A DNA stretch of 64,000 nucleotides from Spirochaetota bacterium (lineage in GTDB: Bacteria > Spirochaetota > GWB1-36-13 > JAKPDD01). Under the pieces are notes generated by a model. It did not search any database, had not been told where the DNA came from, and saw nothing but the letters and a program-made list of their open reading frames with translations. Positions 1 to 10,640 of this stretch are shown here, one piece after another (positions within the stretch are counted from its first letter, which is position 1; each line of letters begins with the position of its first letter). A program made the position numbers and the translations under genes. The DNA lies in NCBI GenBank assembly GCA_029552945.1, contig JAKPDD010000032.1, forward strand, positions 226,228 through 290,227, in the 5' to 3' direction.

Positions 1-124
1 TACAAGGTTCTAGTATTTTAAGCCCATATTCACCAAATGCAATTTGATTAGCTCTATAAGATAAACCTTTCATTCTTCCTCTATGATGTTTTCTCCATTT
101 TACCCTTCTTGGCATACTTAACAT
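1..124 (-). CDS. rplP: Ribosomal protein L16, 5' part only
   Basis: N-terminal part of large-subunit protein L16, cut by the window edge; about 41 residues are visible. They match the family: MPRRVKW, then HHRGRMKG and FGEYGLK. I start it at the ATG ending at 124 (MLSMP...) because an AAGGAG Shine-Dalgarno lies seven bases upstream; the in-frame ATG ending at 115 has none. It follows rpsC, as in the standard S10 operon. Confidence 0.96.
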   Translation of the reverse strand, partial: MLSMPRRVKWRKHHRGRMKGLSYRANQIAFGEYGLKILEPC

Positions 125-143
125 TTTATATCTCCTTCAAAGA

Positions 144-947
144 TTAATCTTTTTTTTCTACAGTTTTATCTTCAGCACTCTTTTCTTCTGTATCTCTAAC
201 TCTTCTTCTCTTACCTAAGGGTTTTGAAGAAGGCTTAGCTCTTCTCTTATTTGCTACCTTTTGAGGTCTCTGTTCAAGAGACTTTTTCTCAGTATTAAAT
301 AAACTAACTTTTCCCAATCTTTCACCTTTAAATATCCAAACCTTTACACCTATTACTCCATATTTAGTATATGCCTCCCCAAGAGCATAATCTATATCGG
401 CCCTTAATGTCTGGCTTGGCATTCTACCCTCAGAATACCATTCATCTCTTGCCATTTCTGCTCCGCCTAATCTTCCAGAAACCATTATTTTTATACCTTT
501 TGCCCCATCTTTAAGAGCATCAGCTATTGCTTTTTTCATAGCTCTTTTATAGGGAGTATTCCTTTCTATCTGTAAAGCAAGGTTTGTAGCAACTATTTGT
601 GCAGACACATTTGTGTTTTTAACACCTTCTATCTTTATATCAATCTGTTGCACAGACTTTTTATCTACTAATTTAAATATTTCTTTTCTTAAAGAATCTA
701 TTTCAGAACCCTTCTGGCCAATTAATAATGCAGGCTTACCAGTATGTATAATAACCCTCAAAAATCCAGGATTTCTTTCTATTTTAACTCTTTCTATTTC
801 AGCTTTTCTAAACTTCTTGTTTACAAGCCTTCTTATTTTTTCATCTTCTACAACCCACTGCCCAACTCTTTTTGAATCCCACCATATAGAATCCCATGAC
901 CTTATTATCCCCAATCTCATAGCAATAGGACTTGCTTTCTGACCCAT
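144..947 (-). CDS. rpsC: Ribosomal protein S3
   Basis: Small-subunit protein S3, which binds 16S rRNA in the head and lines the mRNA entry channel. The N-terminus MGQKASPIAMRLG, the KH-domain GxxG loop (GQKG, residues 77-80) and the GRLGGAEMAR signature are all present. At 267 aa it is longer than the usual 210-240; the extra is a lysine/arginine and glutamate-rich tail from about residue 215 to the end, of unknown purpose. Its ATG overlaps the rplV stop by one base (TAATG), so the two are translationally coupled. Confidence 0.98.
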   Translation of the reverse strand: MGQKASPIAMRLGIIRSWDSIWWDSKRVGQWVVEDEKIRRLVNKKFRKAEIERVKIERNPGFLRVIIHTGKPALLIGQKGSEIDSLRKEIFKLVDKKSVQQIDIKIEGVKNTNVSAQIVATNLALQIERNTPYKRAMKKAIADALKDGAKGIKIMVSGRLGGAEMARDEWYSEGRMPSQTLRADIDYALGEAYTKYGVIGVKVWIFKGERLGKVSLFNTEKKSLEQRPQKVANKRRAKPSSKPLGKRRRVRDTEEKSAEDKTVEKKD

Positions 948-1291
948 TATTTAGCCTCCTTTTTAACTATAACGACCTTTATATGAGAAGTTCTCTTTTT
1001 AATTATATCAGCCCTTCCTCTTGCCCTCGGCATCATTCTTTTATAAAAAGGGCCTTTGGCAATATGAATAGATTCTATCACTGCTTCATCCTCTGAGAGA
1101 TTAGGATCTTTATTTATAAGACTATAGAAAGCTGATTTCATTAATTTTTCTAAAAATCTTGCCGGCTTAGCATTAATTTCTCTTAAAACATTAATAGCAT
1201 CCGCATATGTCATACCCCTAAGTTCTTTCGATATCCTCCACACCTTCTTAGGAGATACAATAGCATATCTTAATGTAGCTACCCCATTCAT
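947..1291 (-). CDS. rplV: Ribosomal protein L22
   Basis: Large-subunit protein L22, whose beta-hairpin lines the peptide exit tunnel. The family pattern is clear: RYAIVSPKKVW near the start, then HIAKGPFYKRMMPRARGRAD near residues 76-95, the tunnel hairpin region. Length, 114 aa, is normal. It lies between rpsS and rpsC in the S10 operon and its stop overlaps the rpsC start. Confidence 0.98.
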   Translation of the reverse strand: MNGVATLRYAIVSPKKVWRISKELRGMTYADAINVLREINAKPARFLEKLMKSAFYSLINKDPNLSEDEAVIESIHIAKGPFYKRMMPRARGRADIIKKRTSHIKVVIVKKEAK

Positions 1292-1309
1292 TTAAACTCT
1301 CCTGTATAT

Positions 1310-1597
1310 CTATTTAGTAGGTTTCTTTTCACCTTTTTTATCACCTGAATGTCCTCTAAATGTCCTTGTTGGCGAGAATTCACCCAACCTGTGACCTATC
1401 ATTTCATCAGTAACATAAACAGGAACAAATACCTTCCCGTTATAAACATTAAAAGTAAGACCAACCATATCTGGAACTATAACAGAAGATCTACTCCATG
1501 TTTTTATTGGTCTTTTCTTCCCTTCTTTTTTAACTTCTTGTATTTTCTTGTACAATTTTGAATCAACAAAAGGTCCTTTCTTTAGCGAGCGTCCCAC
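1310..1597 (-). CDS. rpsS: Ribosomal protein S19
   Basis: Small-subunit protein S19, which forms a complex with S13 in the 30S head. [27 protein letters not shown] and [16 protein letters not shown] are diagnostic. At 95 aa it has the usual length. It sits between rplB and rplV with short spacers, in S10-operon order. Confidence 0.98.
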   Translation of the reverse strand: MGRSLKKGPFVDSKLYKKIQEVKKEGKKRPIKTWSRSSVIVPDMVGLTFNVYNGKVFVPVYVTDEMIGHRLGEFSPTRTFRGHSGDKKGEKKPTK

Positions 1598-1612
1598 TTT
1601 CTTAACTCCTTA

Positions 1613-2434
1613 TTATTTTCTTTTCTTTATTATAAACTTATCAGATGGTCTTCTTCCTCTTCTAGTCTTATAACCTTTAGTAGGTTTGCCCCAAGGTGTA
1701 ACAGGGTGTCTACCTTTTGTCCTACCTTCCCCACCACCATGCGGGTGATCAACAGGGTTCATTACTGTACCCCTTACTTTAGGCCTCATACCCATCCATC
1801 TTGATCTACCAGCCTTTCCTAAGACTACTTCAGAATTATCAATATTACTAACTCTTCCTATTGTAGCATAACAATCTTTATGAATAAGTCTTACTTCACC
1901 TGAAGGTAATTTAACACTACAATACTCACCCTCTTTTGAAACAACCTGAGCACTACTCCCAGCAGCTCTTACTATCTGACCACCTCTATTTTTATAAAGC
2001 TCAATATTATGTATATCCATTCCCACTGGTATGTTTTTTAATGGCAAGGCATTCCCTATTTCTGGCTTAACATTTTCACCAGCTATTATCTCTGAACCTA
2101 CTTGAATACCATAAGGTGTCAGAATATATCTTTTTTCACCATCCTCATATTCTACCAATGATATATAAGAAGTTCTATTAGGGTCATATTCTATAGTTTT
2201 AACTATAGCTTTTATATTCCTCTTCTCTCTTTTAAAATCAACAAACCTATATTTTCTTTTATGCCCTCCGCCTCTTCTCCTTACAGTAATCCTACCAGCA
2301 GAGTTTCTTCCGCTACTACTTTTTTTCCCTTTTGTAAGTGACTTTTCAGGTTCATCTGTTGTTAAAACTGAAAAGTCAGCAACACTCTTAAATCTTAGAC
2401 CAGGTGTTATAGGTTTAAACTTTTTTAATGCCAT
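1613..2434 (-). CDS. rplB: Ribosomal protein L2
   Basis: Large-subunit protein L2, needed for subunit association and peptidyl transfer. The conserved C-terminal block with [13 protein letters not shown] is intact, including the histidine of that loop. A longer reading from a GTG at 2446 is possible, but GAGAGG lies just before the ATG ending at 2434, which gives MALKKFKP and 273 aa, the normal length, so I choose 2434. It is in S10-operon order between rplW and rpsS. Confidence 0.97.
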   Translation of the reverse strand: MALKKFKPITPGLRFKSVADFSVLTTDEPEKSLTKGKKSSSGRNSAGRITVRRRGGGHKRKYRFVDFKREKRNIKAIVKTIEYDPNRTSYISLVEYEDGEKRYILTPYGIQVGSEIIAGENVKPEIGNALPLKNIPVGMDIHNIELYKNRGGQIVRAAGSSAQVVSKEGEYCSVKLPSGEVRLIHKDCYATIGRVSNIDNSEVVLGKAGRSRWMGMRPKVRGTVMNPVDHPHGGGEGRTKGRHPVTPWGKPTKGYKTRRGRRPSDKFIIKKRK

Positions 2435-2454
2435 TTTTCCTCTCACTCATTTTA

Positions 2455-2745
2455 TTATTGCAATACTTCAAAGAAGTTTAGTTTTCCTTCTGAAAGTGTT
2501 ACTATAGCTTTTTTATAACCATGTTCATATAAATAATTTCTTCTAAATCTTTTAAATCTACCTTTAAGATTAATTATATTACACTTAGCAACCTTAACAT
2601 TATAAAGTTTCTCAATAGCATAAGATATACTTTTCTTATCAGCAAGTTTATTAACTTTAAATATGTATTTATTATTTTTTGCCATCTCTGAAGCTTTTTC
2701 TGTAACAATAGGCTCTATTATTATATCATTAATATCTAATTTCAC
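2455..2745 (-). CDS. rplW: Ribosomal protein L23
   Basis: Large-subunit protein L23, at the exit tunnel, docking site for trigger factor and SRP. IIEPIVTEKASEMA at residues 9-22 and KYIFKVNKLADK match the family. The 96 aa length is normal. Its start overlaps the rplD stop by four bases (ATGA), implying coupled translation. Confidence 0.97.
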   Translation of the reverse strand: MKLDINDIIIEPIVTEKASEMAKNNKYIFKVNKLADKKSISYAIEKLYNVKVAKCNIINLKGRFKRFRRNYLYEHGYKKAIVTLSEGKLNFFEVLQ

Positions 2746-3377
2746 TTAACACCCCCTAAAACAGATTCTATTTCATTTTTTACATACTCAAAAGCATCTT
2801 TTACAATCAAAACATTTTTTGCATAAAAAAGCTCATGAGATGCAAGTCTTTTAACCGACATATAAGACAACCATGGGATATTTCTCATTGCTCTTTTAAT
2901 AATAGGATCATCTTCTAGAAACAAAATTATTGTTCTCTCTTCCTTTTTTATAATGTCCATTACAAACTTATACATATCTTTAGTTTTACCTGTTTTAGGA
3001 AGTTCTTCAACTATTTTAACAACCCCTTCCTTAAACTTAAAAATAAGTGTATGCATATTAGCAAGCTTTTTTTGTTTTTTAGGCATATCGAATCCGTAGT
3101 CTCTTGGAGTAGGACCAAAAACAACACCGCCACCTACCCACAATGGAGACCTTATACTGCCCTGTCTTGCTCTACCAGTGCCTTTTTGCCTCCACGGCTT
3201 TTTGCCACCACCACTTACTTCACCTCTTGTTTTCGTATCAGCGGTACCAACTCTTATATTGGCAAGTTCCATTTTTATTTTATCATGTATAAGATATTTT
3301 TTAACTTTAAAACTCTCTATATTAGATAGATTGACACTTCCAATAACATTTCCGTTTTTATATATACTTAACTCCAT
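2742..3377 (-). CDS. rplD: Ribosomal protein L4
   Basis: Large-subunit protein L4, whose extended loop reaches the exit tunnel. The loop motif GGGKKPWRQKGTGRARQGS, followed by SPLWVGGGVVFGPTPRDY, is complete. 211 aa is typical. In gammaproteobacteria L4 also autoregulates its operon; nothing here shows that it does so in this organism. Confidence 0.97.
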   Translation of the reverse strand: MELSIYKNGNVIGSVNLSNIESFKVKKYLIHDKIKMELANIRVGTADTKTRGEVSGGGKKPWRQKGTGRARQGSIRSPLWVGGGVVFGPTPRDYGFDMPKKQKKLANMHTLIFKFKEGVVKIVEELPKTGKTKDMYKFVMDIIKKEERTIILFLEDDPIIKRAMRNIPWLSYMSVKRLASHELFYAKNVLIVKDAFEYVKNEIESVLGGVK

Positions 3378-3389
3378 TATTTACACCTC

Positions 3390-4031
3390 TTATTTTTTCT
3401 TTATATAGAGCACCCCTCTATTAGGCCCTGGCACAGCACCTTTTACTAAGATCAAACTTTTATCAGTATCTACTTTTACAATTTTAATATTTTTTACAGT
3501 AACTTTTTCAAAACCCATATGTCCTGGCATTCTGTGCTCTTTCCATACCCTTGCAGGAAATGTATGGGCACCTATTGAACCAGGTCTCCTGTGAAATTGA
3601 GAACCATGAGAAGCAGGGCCACCAGAAAAACCATGCCTCTTTACAACACCTTGAAAACCTTTACCTTTAGTAATACCAGTAATATCTACTATTTCCCCAT
3701 TTTTAAAAAGATCAACATTCAACACATCACCGACGTTAAAATTTACAGATTCTCCCTCTTTCAATCTAAATTCTTTTAAATATTTTTTAGGTGTTATAGT
3801 TTTATTTGCAAGCTTACTTAAAGCCTCAAAATAGCCCTTAGTTGGTTTGTTTACTCTTTTTAAAGTTTCAAAAGCACCTACTTTTATAGCACTGTAACCA
3901 TCTTTTTCTTCAGTTTTAATCTCTAAAACCTGCATAGGAGGTAAATATATTACTGTTACTGCTTCGAACTCACCATTTTCATTAGGCAACCTTAACATTC
4001 CTAATTTCTGTCCTATAAACCCTAATGACAT
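3390..4031 (-). CDS. rplC: Ribosomal protein L3
   Basis: Large-subunit protein L3, which nucleates 50S assembly near the peptidyl transferase centre. The signature GFQGVVKRHGFSGGPASHGS, at residues about 126-145, and GSIGAHTFPARVWK are present. A TTG at 4037 opens the same frame two codons earlier, but AAGGA lies seven bases before the ATG ending at 4031 and only about two before the TTG, so I use 4031 (213 aa). Confidence 0.97.
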   Translation of the reverse strand: MSLGFIGQKLGMLRLPNENGEFEAVTVIYLPPMQVLEIKTEEKDGYSAIKVGAFETLKRVNKPTKGYFEALSKLANKTITPKKYLKEFRLKEGESVNFNVGDVLNVDLFKNGEIVDITGITKGKGFQGVVKRHGFSGGPASHGSQFHRRPGSIGAHTFPARVWKEHRMPGHMGFEKVTVKNIKIVKVDTDKSLILVKGAVPGPNRGVLYIKKK

Positions 4032-4058
4032 CTTCAATTCCTTGTATATTATTTTATT

Positions 4059-4091
4059 TTTTAAAATTTTACAAAATTAAAAATTTTAAAA
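4059..4091. repeat. AT-only inverted repeat between rplC and rpsJ
   Basis: Two perfect 12-base arms, TTTTAAAATTTT (4059-4070) and AAAATTTTAAAA (4080-4091), separated by nine bases. It lies in the 70-base spacer inside the ribosomal cluster. On the coding (minus) strand no U tract follows, so it does not look like a standard terminator. It belongs to a set of AAAATTTT-cored dyads seen in several spacers of this window. Confidence 0.6.
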
Positions 4092-4101
4092 CCTTAAATT
4101 T

Positions 4102-4407
4102 TTACTTTATCTCTACCTCTACACCAGAAGGCAAAGATAACTTTTTAAGTTCTTCTACTACTGCCTCACCAGGCTCTAATATATCTATTAGCCTCTTATG
4201 TATTCTTATCTCAAACTGTTCTCTAGACCTCTTGTCAACATGAGGTGACCTTATTACAGTATATCTTTTTATTTTAGTAGGTAAAGGGACCGGCCCCTGT
4301 ATTGAAGCCCCAGCCCTTATTAAAGCCTCTATAATATTACTAACAGCAACCTCTAAAAGCTCATGGTCAAAACTTTTTATCTTTATCCTTATCTTATTAA
4401 TAACCAT
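4102..4407 (-). CDS. rpsJ: Ribosomal protein S10
   Basis: Small-subunit protein S10, also the NusE partner in antitermination complexes. [14 protein letters not shown] at the start, [22 protein letters not shown] in the middle and the 101 aa length are those of the family. It follows tuf directly, so the str and S10 operons are joined here. Confidence 0.98.
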   Translation of the reverse strand: MVINKIRIKIKSFDHELLEVAVSNIIEALIRAGASIQGPVPLPTKIKRYTVIRSPHVDKRSREQFEIRIHKRLIDILEPGEAVVEELKKLSLPSGVEVEIK

Positions 4408-4433
4408 ATATTTTACCTTTTCCCTATTTTATC

Positions 4434-5648
4434 TTACTTAATAATCTTTGTTACTACCCCAGCACCTATAGTTCTACCACCCTCTCTAATAGCAAATCTC
4501 AATCCTTCTTCCATAGCAACTGGATAAATCAACTGAACATTTATCTTAGCATTATCACCCGGCAATATTACCTCTTGCCCTTGTTGAAGGGTTATAGTAC
4601 CAGTTACATCTGTAGTTCTAAAATAAAATTGAGGCCTATAACCACTTGTAAATGGTTTATGTCTACCACCTTCTTCTTTAGTTAAAACGTAAACCTGAGC
4701 TTCAAAGTCAGTATGTGGTGTAATTGTTCCAGGCTTTGCAACAACCATTCCCCTTTCAACTTCTTCTTTCTTTGTACCTCTTAAAAGAAGACCAACGTTA
4801 TCGCCTGCTATACCTTCATCAAGCAATTTTCTAAACATTTCAACACCAGTTACAACTGTTTTCATTTTTTCATGTCTTAAACCAACTATTTCAATTTCAT
4901 CATTTACTTTTATTACACCTCTTTCTATTCTACCAGTTACAACTGTACCCCTACCTGTAATAGAGAAAACATCTTCTATAGGCATTAAGAAAGGCTTATC
5001 TATTTCTCTCTTAGGTTCAGGTATATATGCATCAAGAGCTTCAAAAAGTTCAAGTATAGGTTTAACATCAGCATCATTAGGATCAATATTATTAACTGCT
5101 TTTGCTTTTTCAAGTGCTTTTAAAGCAGACCCTTTAACAACAGGTATACTATCACCTGGGAACTCATATTTGCTTAACAATTCTCTTACTTCCATTTCAA
5201 CAAGGTCTAATAATTCTGGATCATCAACCATATCTACTTTATTCATAAATACAACTATATAAGGAACTCCAACCTGTCTTGCAAGGAGAATATGCTCTCT
5301 TGTTTGAGGCATCGGGCCATCAGCAGCAGATACAACAAGTATAGCACCGTCCATTTGTGCAGCACCAGTAATCATATTTTTTACATAGTCTGCGTGACCA
5401 GGACAGTCAACATGGGCATAATGTCTCTTATCAGTCTCATACTCAACGTGAGCAGTATTTATTGTTATACCTCTTGTCTTTTCTTCAGGTGCATTATCAA
5501 TTTGATCATAATCTTTTGCTTTAGCCCTACCCATTTTAGACGCTATAAACGTCATAGCAGCAGTCAAAGTAGTCTTACCATGGTCAACATGCCCAATAGT
5601 ACCAACATTAACGTGCGGTTTTTTTCTTTCAAATTTTTCTTTAGCCAT
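4434..5648 (-). CDS. tuf: Elongation factor Tu
   Basis: GTPase that delivers aminoacyl-tRNA to the ribosome. G1 GHVDHGKTT (residues 19-27), G3 [13 protein letters not shown]4 NKVD, and the domain 2 and 3 signatures ([29 protein letters not shown]) are intact. At 404 aa it is slightly longer than the usual 394-400, mainly in the linker after SALKALE. It lies between fusA and rpsJ. Only one tuf copy is in the window. Confidence 0.99.
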   Translation of the reverse strand: MAKEKFERKKPHVNVGTIGHVDHGKTTLTAAMTFIASKMGRAKAKDYDQIDNAPEEKTRGITINTAHVEYETDKRHYAHVDCPGHADYVKNMITGAAQMDGAILVVSAADGPMPQTREHILLARQVGVPYIVVFMNKVDMVDDPELLDLVEMEVRELLSKYEFPGDSIPVVKGSALKALEKAKAVNNIDPNDADVKPILELFEALDAYIPEPKREIDKPFLMPIEDVFSITGRGTVVTGRIERGVIKVNDEIEIVGLRHEKMKTVVTGVEMFRKLLDEGIAGDNVGLLLRGTKKEEVERGMVVAKPGTITPHTDFEAQVYVLTKEEGGRHKPFTSGYRPQFYFRTTDVTGTITLQQGQEVILPGDNAKINVQLIYPVAMEEGLRFAIREGGRTIGAGVVTKIIK

Positions 5649-5680
5649 TTAATTTCCTCCTTAATAAATTCTTTTTAATT

Positions 5681-7756
5681 TTACTTTGTAGTATTTAACA
5701 TTTCTTGTCTTATATTATGAGGCACTTCCTCATAGTGAGAAAATTGCATAGTATAACTTGCTCTACCCTGAGTCTTGGATCTCAAATCAGTAGCATATCC
5801 AAACATCTCAGCCAAAGGAACCTCACCTGATATAATCTTGGTCCCTGTTCTATCAGATAGATCTTTTACTCTACCTCTTCTTGAATTAAGATCCCCTATA
5901 ACATCCCCCATATATTCTTCTGGAGTTATTATCTCAATAGCCATAATAGGCTCAAGAAAATTTACACCGGCCTTTTCAGCAGCATCTTTAAAAGCCATAG
6001 AACCAGCTATTTTAAAAGCCATTTCTGAAGAGTCAACTTCATGGTAAGAACCATCAAACAATGTAACTCTCACATCAACCATCGGATAACCAAAACTAAC
6101 TCCTTTTAAAAGAGCCTCTTCTATCCCTTTCTGAACAGCAGGAATATATTCTTTTGGTATTTTACCTCCTACTATTTTATCAACAAACTCAAATCCTTTA
6201 CCTCTTTCAAGCGGCTCTATTTCAATAAATACATGACCATATTGACCCCTACCACCAGTTTGTTTAATATATTTTCCTTCGCTCTGTGCTTTTCCTTTCA
6301 CAGTCTCTCTATAAGCTACCTGCGGCTTACCAACATTTACTTCAACTTTAAACTCTCTTTTTAATCTATCAACTATTATTTCCAGGTGTAATTCGCCCAT
6401 ACCACCTATTATTGTCTGACCTGTTTCTTCATCAGTTCTGACTCTAAAAGACGGATCCTCTTCAGCAAGTTTTTGAAGAGAAAGGGAAAGCTTCTCCTGA
6501 TCATTCTTTGTTTTAGGTTCAACAGCAATAAATATAACAGGCTCAGGAAACTCTATGGATTCAAGTATTATAGGATTATTCTCATCACACAAAGTATCCC
6601 CAGTAAGGGAGTTTTTTAATCCCACAAGTGCAACTATATCTCCAGCCTCACAATCTTTTATTTCCTCTCTCTTATTTGCATGTATCATAAAAATACGAGA
6701 TATTCTTTCTTTTTTATCCTTAGTTGAATTATAAACATAGCTACCAGACTCTAAAACACCAGAATATACTCTAACAAACGACAATTTCCCCACATAAGGG
6801 TCAGTCATTATTTTAAAAACAAGACCTGAAAAAGGAGAACTATTTTCATGTAGTCTTTCTTCCTCTTGTTTAGTATTAGGATTAATCCCTCTAATAGGCG
6901 GTATATCAGCCGGAGAAGGAAGATAATCAACAACAGCATCAAGTAACGGCTGGGCACCCTTATTTTTAAAAGCAGAACCACACAATACAGGAAACAATTT
7001 AAAATTAACAACTCCTTTTCTTATAGCAGCCTTTATTTCCTCTATTGTTATTTCTTTTCCTTCTAAATATTTCTCCATAATAATTTCATCAATATCTGAA
7101 AGTGCCTCAAGTAATTTTTCTCTTTGTGCTATAGCCAAATCTTTTAAATCTTCTGGTATATCAACCTCATTAAACTTAGCACCTAATTCATCCCCCTCCC
7201 AGATAAGAGCCTTCATTTTTACAAGGTCTATAACTCCTTTAAATTCATCTTCTGAGCCAATTGGGAGTTGTATAGGAACAGCGTTTGCACCTAATTTATC
7301 ATGCATTGATTGAACCGAAGCTAAAAAGTCAGCTCCAATCTTATCCATTTTATTCATAAAAGCTATTCTGGGCACTCTATACTTATCAGCCTGTCTCCAT
7401 ACTGTTTCAGATTGTGGTTCAACACCATTAACAGCATCAAAAACGCCAACAGCCCCATCAAGAACTCTTAAAGATCTTTCAACTTCTATAGTAAAGTCAA
7501 CGTGCCCAGGAGTATCTATTATATTTATTCTATGATCTTTCCAAAAACATGTTGTAGCAGCACTAGTTATTGTTATACCTCTCCCCCTCTCCTGTTCCAT
7601 AAAGTCCATTTCTGCTGCACCTTCATGGACTTCACCCATTTTGTGAATCTTACCAGTATAAAATAATATTCTTTCTGTAGTTGTAGTCTTACCAGCATCA
7701 ATATGTGCCATAATCCCAATATTTCTTATTCTTTCTATAGGTATTCCTTTAGCCAC
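5681..7756 (-). CDS. fusA: Elongation factor G
   Basis: GTPase that drives translocation and, with RRF, ribosome recycling. G1 [20 protein letters not shown]2 [12 protein letters not shown]3 [15 protein letters not shown] and G4 NKMDK are all present, followed by domains II to V with GGRGQYGHV and the [10 protein letters not shown] motif of domain V. 691 aa is normal. Position between rpsG and tuf is the classic str-operon order, which favours the main EF-G over the paralogues many spirochaetes carry. Confidence 0.98.
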   Translation of the reverse strand: MAKGIPIERIRNIGIMAHIDAGKTTTTERILFYTGKIHKMGEVHEGAAEMDFMEQERGRGITITSAATTCFWKDHRINIIDTPGHVDFTIEVERSLRVLDGAVGVFDAVNGVEPQSETVWRQADKYRVPRIAFMNKMDKIGADFLASVQSMHDKLGANAVPIQLPIGSEDEFKGVIDLVKMKALIWEGDELGAKFNEVDIPEDLKDLAIAQREKLLEALSDIDEIIMEKYLEGKEITIEEIKAAIRKGVVNFKLFPVLCGSAFKNKGAQPLLDAVVDYLPSPADIPPIRGINPNTKQEEERLHENSSPFSGLVFKIMTDPYVGKLSFVRVYSGVLESGSYVYNSTKDKKERISRIFMIHANKREEIKDCEAGDIVALVGLKNSLTGDTLCDENNPIILESIEFPEPVIFIAVEPKTKNDQEKLSLSLQKLAEEDPSFRVRTDEETGQTIIGGMGELHLEIIVDRLKREFKVEVNVGKPQVAYRETVKGKAQSEGKYIKQTGGRGQYGHVFIEIEPLERGKGFEFVDKIVGGKIPKEYIPAVQKGIEEALLKGVSFGYPMVDVRVTLFDGSYHEVDSSEMAFKIAGSMAFKDAAEKAGVNFLEPIMAIEIITPEEYMGDVIGDLNSRRGRVKDLSDRTGTKIISGEVPLAEMFGYATDLRSKTQGRASYTMQFSHYEEVPHNIRQEMLNTTK

Positions 7757-7773
7757 TTAAAAATCCTCCTAAA

Positions 7774-8256
<483 letters not shown>

Positions 8257-8276
8257 TTAATTATTTTTTCTTTATC

Positions 8277-8651
8277 TTAACTTTTAGGCTTCTTAGCACC
8301 ATATTTAGACCTACCTCTCTTCCTGCCTTCAACACCAGCAGAATCCAATGCACCTCTTATTATGTGGTATCTTACACCTGGCAAGTCTTTAACCCTTCCA
8401 CCTCTTATTAAAACAACAGAGTGTTCTTGTAAATTATGTCCAATTCCAGGAATATAGCCAGTAACTTCATACCCATTACTTAATCTTACCCTGGCAACCT
8501 TTCTTAAAGCAGAGTTCGGCTTCTTAGGTGTTACTGTCATAACCCTTACACATACACCTCTTTTCTGAGGACACCCCTGTAAAGCAGGCGATTTACTTTT
8601 AGACTTTACTTTTTCTCTACTTTTTCTAATAAGCTGGTTAATAGTTGGCAT
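8277..8651 (-). CDS. rpsL: Ribosomal protein S12
   Basis: Small-subunit protein S12 of the decoding centre. PTINQL at the start, [17 protein letters not shown] and the [16 protein letters not shown] loop are intact. The lysine of the TPKKPNS motif, whose substitution gives streptomycin resistance in other bacteria, is wild type. First gene of the joined str-S10 cluster, so the promoter should lie in the spacer to its right. Confidence 0.98.
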   Translation of the reverse strand: MPTINQLIRKSREKVKSKSKSPALQGCPQKRGVCVRVMTVTPKKPNSALRKVARVRLSNGYEVTGYIPGIGHNLQEHSVVLIRGGRVKDLPGVRYHIIRGALDSAGVEGRKRGRSKYGAKKPKS

Positions 8652-8679
8652 ATTACATCCTTATTTTATTGTTTATTTA

Positions 8680-8785
8680 AAAAAATCAGTTTCCAAATCC
8701 CACACGGCCAAAATAAAAGATAAATTTTAACTCGGTTAAATTTATAAAAAATCAGTTAACAAAGCAAAATTTTGAGCGAATTATA
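8680..8785 (-). promoter_or_regulatory. Probable promoter and leader of the rpsL cluster
   Basis: The spacer upstream of rpsL should hold the main promoter of the ribosomal cluster. On minus there is a perfect TATAAT at 8785-8780, though I see no convincing -35. Further down the leader are a dyad, TTTAAC/GTTAAA around 8726-8740, and a 12-base direct repeat (AAAAAATCAGTT on plus) at 8680-8691 and 8746-8757. In so AT-rich a background the -10 alone is weak evidence. Confidence 0.35.
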
Positions 8786-8878
8786 TTAATAAACTCTCAA
8801 CAAATATATAAAAAGGTTGATAAAATTTAATAAAATCATATTTACATTTTAAATTTTTAATTAAAATTTTTTAAAAAA

Positions 8879-10384
8879 TTAGTTATACTTATCAAAATTA
8901 TTCCTGTATTGCACTGCTTCAAGTATATGTTGTTCCATTATATCATTATCCCCATTAAGATCTGCTATTGTTCTTGAGATTTTAAGCAATTTATAATAAT
9001 TTCTCATAGATATACCCCACTTGTCTATTAATTTTCTTAACAGAGGTACTATTTTTTGTGGAATTTGACAGAACTTGTTTACTTCATTATTATCAAGCAT
9101 AGAGTTATATTTTTTTTGTCTTGACATTTGAGTATTAAAAGCTTTTAAAACTCTTTTTCTTATCTCTTTTGAAGTTTCCTGTTTTGAATTAACGTCTTCA
9201 TATTCAATTTCAGACATTTTTATATGAATATCTATTCTATCAAGTATAGGCCCTGAAATCTTTTTATAATACTGCTTGACCTTAGTAGGAGTACAACTAC
9301 AACTTTTTACAGGATGCCAGAGATAACCACAATAACATGGGTTCATAGCAGCAACAAATAAAAAATTAGCAGGGAAAGTTACACAACCTTGACTTCTTGA
9401 TACAGTAACTTTCCTTTCTTCAAGCGGTTCTCTTAAAACTTCAAAAACACTTCTTTTAAACTCAGGAAATTCATCCATAAATAAAATCCCATTATGGGCA
9501 AGACTTATCTCACCAGGAGAAGGTATTGTTCCCCCACCTGTAATAGAAACATCACTTGAAGTATGGTGTGGTGCCCTAAAAGGCCTCTTGTTTACAAGCC
9601 CTCCTTCATAATTTATTTTACCTTTTGCTATACTGTAAATTTTAGTTGTTTCAATAGACTCTTCAAAAGTAATAGGTGGCATTATCGATACAAGTCTTTT
9701 TGCCAGCATACTTTTACCAACCCCTGGTGATCCTATCATCAAAACATTATGAAATCCTGCAGCAGCTATCTCAAGCCCTCTCTTTGCAAAAGACTGCCCC
9801 TTTACTTCAGAAAAATCTAAAGAAGATTCAATTTCAGGTCTAAAATTATATTCATAAACAGTAGGAACTGCTCTTCCTTCAATTACATCAATTACTTCAC
9901 TAAGCTCTTTCACAGGATAAAGATTAACATCTTTTACAACAGAAACCTCATCCAAGTTTGAATATGGAAAAATAATATTCTTAAAACCTTTTTTAACACA
10001 TTCAAGAGCTATTACGAGTACTCCTTTAAGTTGTCTTATAACACCATTAAATCCAAGCTCACCTACAATTATTGTATCTGAAAGATTAATAACAGGATTA
10101 ATAAAACCAGAACTTATAAGGACACCAACAGCTAACGGAAGGTCAAGATATGTACCTGTCTTTTTAATATCAGCAGGTGCAAGATTACATACAATTCTTC
10201 TTAAACTAAAGTCAATACCAATATGTTTTATAGCCTCAATAACCCTTTCCTTTGCCTCCTTAACACTTGCATCTGGTAACCCTACAATTTCAAAACCAGG
10301 AAAACCATTTTTATGTAATATTTCTATTTCAACTACTGTAGGCTCTAATGAAAAAACAATAGCACTATTCATTTTTACAAGCAT
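8879..10384 (-). CDS. comM: ComM/YifB family AAA+ ATPase
   Basis: Homologue of ComM (YifB, Mg-chelatase-like family), the hexameric helicase that promotes branch migration when transforming DNA is integrated in naturally competent bacteria. An N-terminal LonC-like region (about 1-175) is followed by the AAA+ domain with Walker A GSPGVGKS (218-225) and the arginine-rich C-terminal part; a cysteine cluster CYCG...SCSC sits in between. The frame opens further upstream, but AGGGGG five bases before the ATG ending at 10384 gives the family-like start MLVKMNSAIVFSLEP and 501 aa. It is on the same strand as recA and a comFB-like gene. The 256 bases upstream show nothing I can name. Confidence 0.93.
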   Translation of the reverse strand: MLVKMNSAIVFSLEPTVVEIEILHKNGFPGFEIVGLPDASVKEAKERVIEAIKHIGIDFSLRRIVCNLAPADIKKTGTYLDLPLAVGVLISSGFINPVINLSDTIIVGELGFNGVIRQLKGVLVIALECVKKGFKNIIFPYSNLDEVSVVKDVNLYPVKELSEVIDVIEGRAVPTVYEYNFRPEIESSLDFSEVKGQSFAKRGLEIAAAGFHNVLMIGSPGVGKSMLAKRLVSIMPPITFEESIETTKIYSIAKGKINYEGGLVNKRPFRAPHHTSSDVSITGGGTIPSPGEISLAHNGILFMDEFPEFKRSVFEVLREPLEERKVTVSRSQGCVTFPANFLFVAAMNPCYCGYLWHPVKSCSCTPTKVKQYYKKISGPILDRIDIHIKMSEIEYEDVNSKQETSKEIRKRVLKAFNTQMSRQKKYNSMLDNNEVNKFCQIPQKIVPLLRKLIDKWGISMRNYYKLLKISRTIADLNGDNDIMEQHILEAVQYRNNFDKYN

Positions 10385-10640
10385 ATAACCCCCTATGCTT
10401 TGTTTTAATAACTTAAACAACAAAATAAATGATTTTTCCCATTCATTAAGGATTAGCACTTTTAGAAACTTTAATAAACTCTTAAAGTGTTAAAAATTGA
10501 TCTTTTCAAAACATTTAATTGATTTTTTATTTTTTAGCTATAATATATTTTTTAATTCAATTATTACGAATCCAAGAATTAAAATAAAAACCTTAATAGT
10601 TATTCTTAATTAAATTATTTTAATTCAAAATTAATAAAAA

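Noticed and set aside
4408..5680. tRNA genes around tuf, as found in many bacteria
   Set aside because: Spacers on both sides are about 30 bases and hold no cloverleaf-like sequence.
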